Made by a program: the position numbers and the translations under genes. A DNA stretch of 8,313 nt from DASQVO01 sp035640715 (GTDB lineage: Bacteria > Actinomycetota > Actinomycetes > Streptosporangiales > Streptosporangiaceae), in assembly GCA_035640715.1 (NCBI GenBank), contig DASQVO010000289.1, forward strand, positions 1-8,313, read 5' to 3'. Position 1 is the first letter of the stretch; each line of letters starts with the position of its first letter. Positions 6,448 to 8,313 of the stretch are shown in pieces. The notes under the pieces are model-generated. The model worked only from the letters and a program-made list of their open reading frames with translations. It searched no databases and was not told the DNA's origin.

Positions 6448-8313
6448 GTGGCGAGTAGCGGTGAGGACATTCTGCGCCTAGCCGCGGTCATCGACCGGCA
6501 GCGGCGCGAGCTGGACCGGCTGCGCGGTAACGCCGCCGCCCGGTCGGTCGTCGACATGGCCAGGGGCGCCCTGATCGAGCGGCTCGGCTGTTCTCCCGCG
6601 GAAGCCGCCAGCCAGCTCGCGGCGCTCGCCGCGGAGTTCGGGACCTCCGCCGCCGAGATAGCGGCCGCCGTCATCAGCCACGATCCCGTTCCGCCGCCGG
6701 AGACCGGGCAGTCGCGGAACTGGCAGGCCGAGGCTGCCATCGAGCTGGCCGACGATGGCGGTGAGCTTGCCACGGCCGTCCTTGACCATGCGCTGGCCCC
6801 GCTCGGCGCGGCGGCGGTCGCACTGTGGCTGATGGGTACCGACGGCGGCCTCAGCCTTTTCGGTGAGGCCGGCCTCGGCTCGGCCGAGGCGAGCCGGTGG
6901 CGGCACGTCCCGCCGCAGCTGGACTGCCCGGCGCAGCGCGTCGCTCAGGGCGGCCCTGACCTGTGGTGGCCGGCTGGGCCGCCAGCCGGGGACACTGCGC
7001 CGCTGGTCGGCCGCTGGCCGGGCGGTGCGCGGGCGGTCGTGGCCCTGCGCGACCGGGGCGCCGCACTGCTCGGTGTCATGGAGGTCTGCTGGCCCGGGCC
7101 GCGGGCCGATTTCCCCGGCAGCGTCCGCGAGCAGGCCGCCGCCCTCGCGCAGGCGTGCGCCCAGGTTCTCGGCACCCGGCTCACGCAAGGCGACCTCTCC
7201 GCGCATTCGCACCAGGCAGTCCGCGGCCTGCTTGACGGCCTGCTCGAGTCGCTCCTGGCCGCGTCCGCCGTCAGGGATGCTGAGGGCCGTGTCACCGACT
7301 TCCGCATCGACTATGTCAGCGACACCTTCCCCGACCCGGCTGGCCGGAGCGCCGGTGAACTGGCCGGGCACACGCTGCTGGAGACCTTCCCGCCGCTCTG
7401 CACAGCCGGCGGCGTGCTGGAGCGCGCGGTGCGGGCGCTCACGACAGGCGAGGCGCAGCATCTGAGCGGGCCGGTCACCGCCGCACCGGCCGGCCGGGCG
7501 GCCGGCGCCCTCGCGGATATCCGGATCGCGAGATTCTTCGACGGGGTGGCGATCACCTGGCGGCTGGCCGGCGAAGCCGACCGGCTCACCGCACTGCTCG
7601 GGCACATTCAGCGGCTCGGCCGGATCGGCGGCTGGGAGGAGAACCTGGTGACCGGCCAGGCCGAATGGACCGATTCGGCCTTCGCCATGTTCGGGCTGCC
7701 GGCCCACGCCAGCGCGGCCATCCCCCTCGCCGACCTGCACAGCTACGTGATCGCGGCGGATGTCCCGGTGGTCAAGCGCTTCCGCGAGACGCTGCTGCGC
7801 GGCAAGGAACCGACGGGCGCCACCTTCCGCGTTGTCCGGGCGGACGACGGGAGTGTACGGCAGATGCGGGTATTCGCCGAGCCCGTCATTGACCCGGCCG
7901 GCACAGTCGTGGCCCTGCGGGGTGCCTTCCAGGACATTTCCGCCGAGTACCGCGCACAGGTGGCGCTGGACGCCACACGCGACCAGCTAGCCGACAGTGA
8001 ACAGCGTGCCGCCGAGGAGCACTTGCTGGCGGTGCGGCTGCAGCAGGCCATCATGCCGCCGACGGCCCAGCCAGTAGAAGCGGCCGGGATCGAGGTGGCG
8101 GTCCGCTATCGGCCCGCAGGCCCGGGTCACCTGGTTGGCGGGGACTGGTACGACACACTGCTGCTGCCGAGCAAGGAGGTGCTCCTCGTCGTCGGGGACA
8201 TCGCCGGCCACGGCATTGACGCGGTGACCGGCATGGTCGCGGCCCGTAACTGCCTGCGCGGGCTAGCCATCACCGGGGCCGGCCCCGCCAAGCTCCTCGG
8301 CTATCTCAACAGC
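6448..8313 (+). CDS. ANTAR-GAF-PAS-PAS-SpoIIE/PP2C phosphatase, RsbU-like (C-terminus beyond window)
   Basis: An uninterrupted frame of 622 codons runs to the window edge with no stop. Residues 30-76 (RSVVDMARGALIERLGCSPAEAASQL, then AAEIAAAVI) match an ANTAR helical domain, normally an RNA-binding antiterminator. About 95-245 look like a divergent GAF domain (weak match), about 256-372 like a degenerate PAS domain, and about 380-500 like a clearer PAS/PAC domain (GRIGGWEENLVTGQAEWTD, ATFRVVRADDG, RGAFQDISAEY). A coiled coil (about 500-530) leads into LQQAIMPP and the SpoIIE-type PP2C domain: YRPAGPGHLVGGDWYD with metal-binding D566, and VVGDIAGHGIDA with D584. Such phosphatases dephosphorylate STAS antagonists to activate a sigma factor. 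The start is GTG 6448, with AGGAAGG ten bases upstream. No signal peptide or membrane segment is visible. It is divergent from the hybrid kinase. The C-terminal end, perhaps with an anti-sigma kinase domain, is not visible. Confidence 0.92.
   Translation, partial: MASSGEDILRLAAVIDRQRRELDRLRGNAAARSVVDMARGALIERLGCSPAEAASQLAALAAEFGTSAAEIAAAVISHDPVPPPETGQSRNWQAEAAIELADDGGELATAVLDHALAPLGAAAVALWLMGTDGGLSLFGEAGLGSAEASRWRHVPPQLDCPAQRVAQGGPDLWWPAGPPAGDTAPLVGRWPGGARAVVALRDRGAALLGVMEVCWPGPRADFPGSVREQAAALAQACAQVLGTRLTQGDLSAHSHQAVRGLLDGLLESLLAASAVRDAEGRVTDFRIDYVSDTFPDPAGRSAGELAGHTLLETFPPLCTAGGVLERAVRALTTGEAQHLSGPVTAAPAGRAAGALADIRIARFFDGVAITWRLAGEADRLTALLGHIQRLGRIGGWEENLVTGQAEWTDSAFAMFGLPAHASAAIPLADLHSYVIAADVPVVKRFRETLLRGKEPTGATFRVVRADDGSVRQMRVFAEPVIDPAGTVVALRGAFQDISAEYRAQVALDATRDQLADSEQRAAEEHLLAVRLQQAIMPPTAQPVEAAGIEVAVRYRPAGPGHLVGGDWYDTLLLPSKEVLLVVGDIAGHGIDAVTGMVAARNCLRGLAITGAGPAKLLGYLNS

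Noticed and set aside
6478..7740. A 420-codon - strand open frame opposite the phosphatase gene
   Set aside because: The + strand frame in the same place shows clear ANTAR, PAS and SpoIIE motifs and runs unbroken to the edge. The - strand product is rich in Gly, Arg and Pro with no recognisable domain.

Overview
The window looks like chromosomal DNA from a high-GC actinobacterium. Third codon positions are almost always G or C, GTG and TTG starts are used, and the gene set is typical of that phylum: a hybrid kinase with tandem HAMP domains, a SpoIIE-type phosphatase, a STAS antagonist, an ANTAR domain and a DUF72 protein. The genus cannot be told from the sequence. There is no rRNA, tRNA, CRISPR array, insertion sequence or phage gene, and no sign of recent transfer.

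Left part (1-1279): a TetR-family repressor, cut by the window edge and reading leftwards, is divergent from a small NAD(P)-binding Rossmann oxidoreductase. The 140-base gap between them holds two palindromic sites of the same half-site family, placed around back-to-back promoter elements. This is a typical layout for a repressor controlling itself and its neighbour in response to a small molecule.

Middle part (1280-2741): a GC-rich pair of palindromes, probably a bidirectional terminator, separates the oxidoreductase from a convergent single-domain STAS protein (anti-sigma factor antagonist). A DUF72 (YecE-like) gene of uncertain function follows on the + strand and runs tail to tail into the large kinase gene.

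Right part (2742-8313): a soluble hybrid histidine kinase of about 1144 residues reads leftwards. Its order is tandem HAMP repeats with a 92-residue period, GAF, coiled coil, HisKA, HATPase, a degenerate receiver and an intact receiver. Across a spacer of about 270 bases, relatively AT-rich in part and holding several inverted repeats, an open reading frame runs from 6448 off the right edge. It encodes an ANTAR-like domain, a GAF-like region, two PAS-like regions and the start of a PP2C/SpoIIE (RsbU-like) phosphatase. That fusion is the most unusual item in the window.

Working model (inference): the kinase and the phosphatase are two cytoplasmic sensory proteins sharing a divergent control region. 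The phosphatase would dephosphorylate STAS antagonists, possibly the one at 1359-1700, to release a sigma factor by partner switching. No anti-sigma kinase, sigma factor, Hpt protein or stand-alone response regulator is visible here, so the rest of the circuit lies elsewhere.
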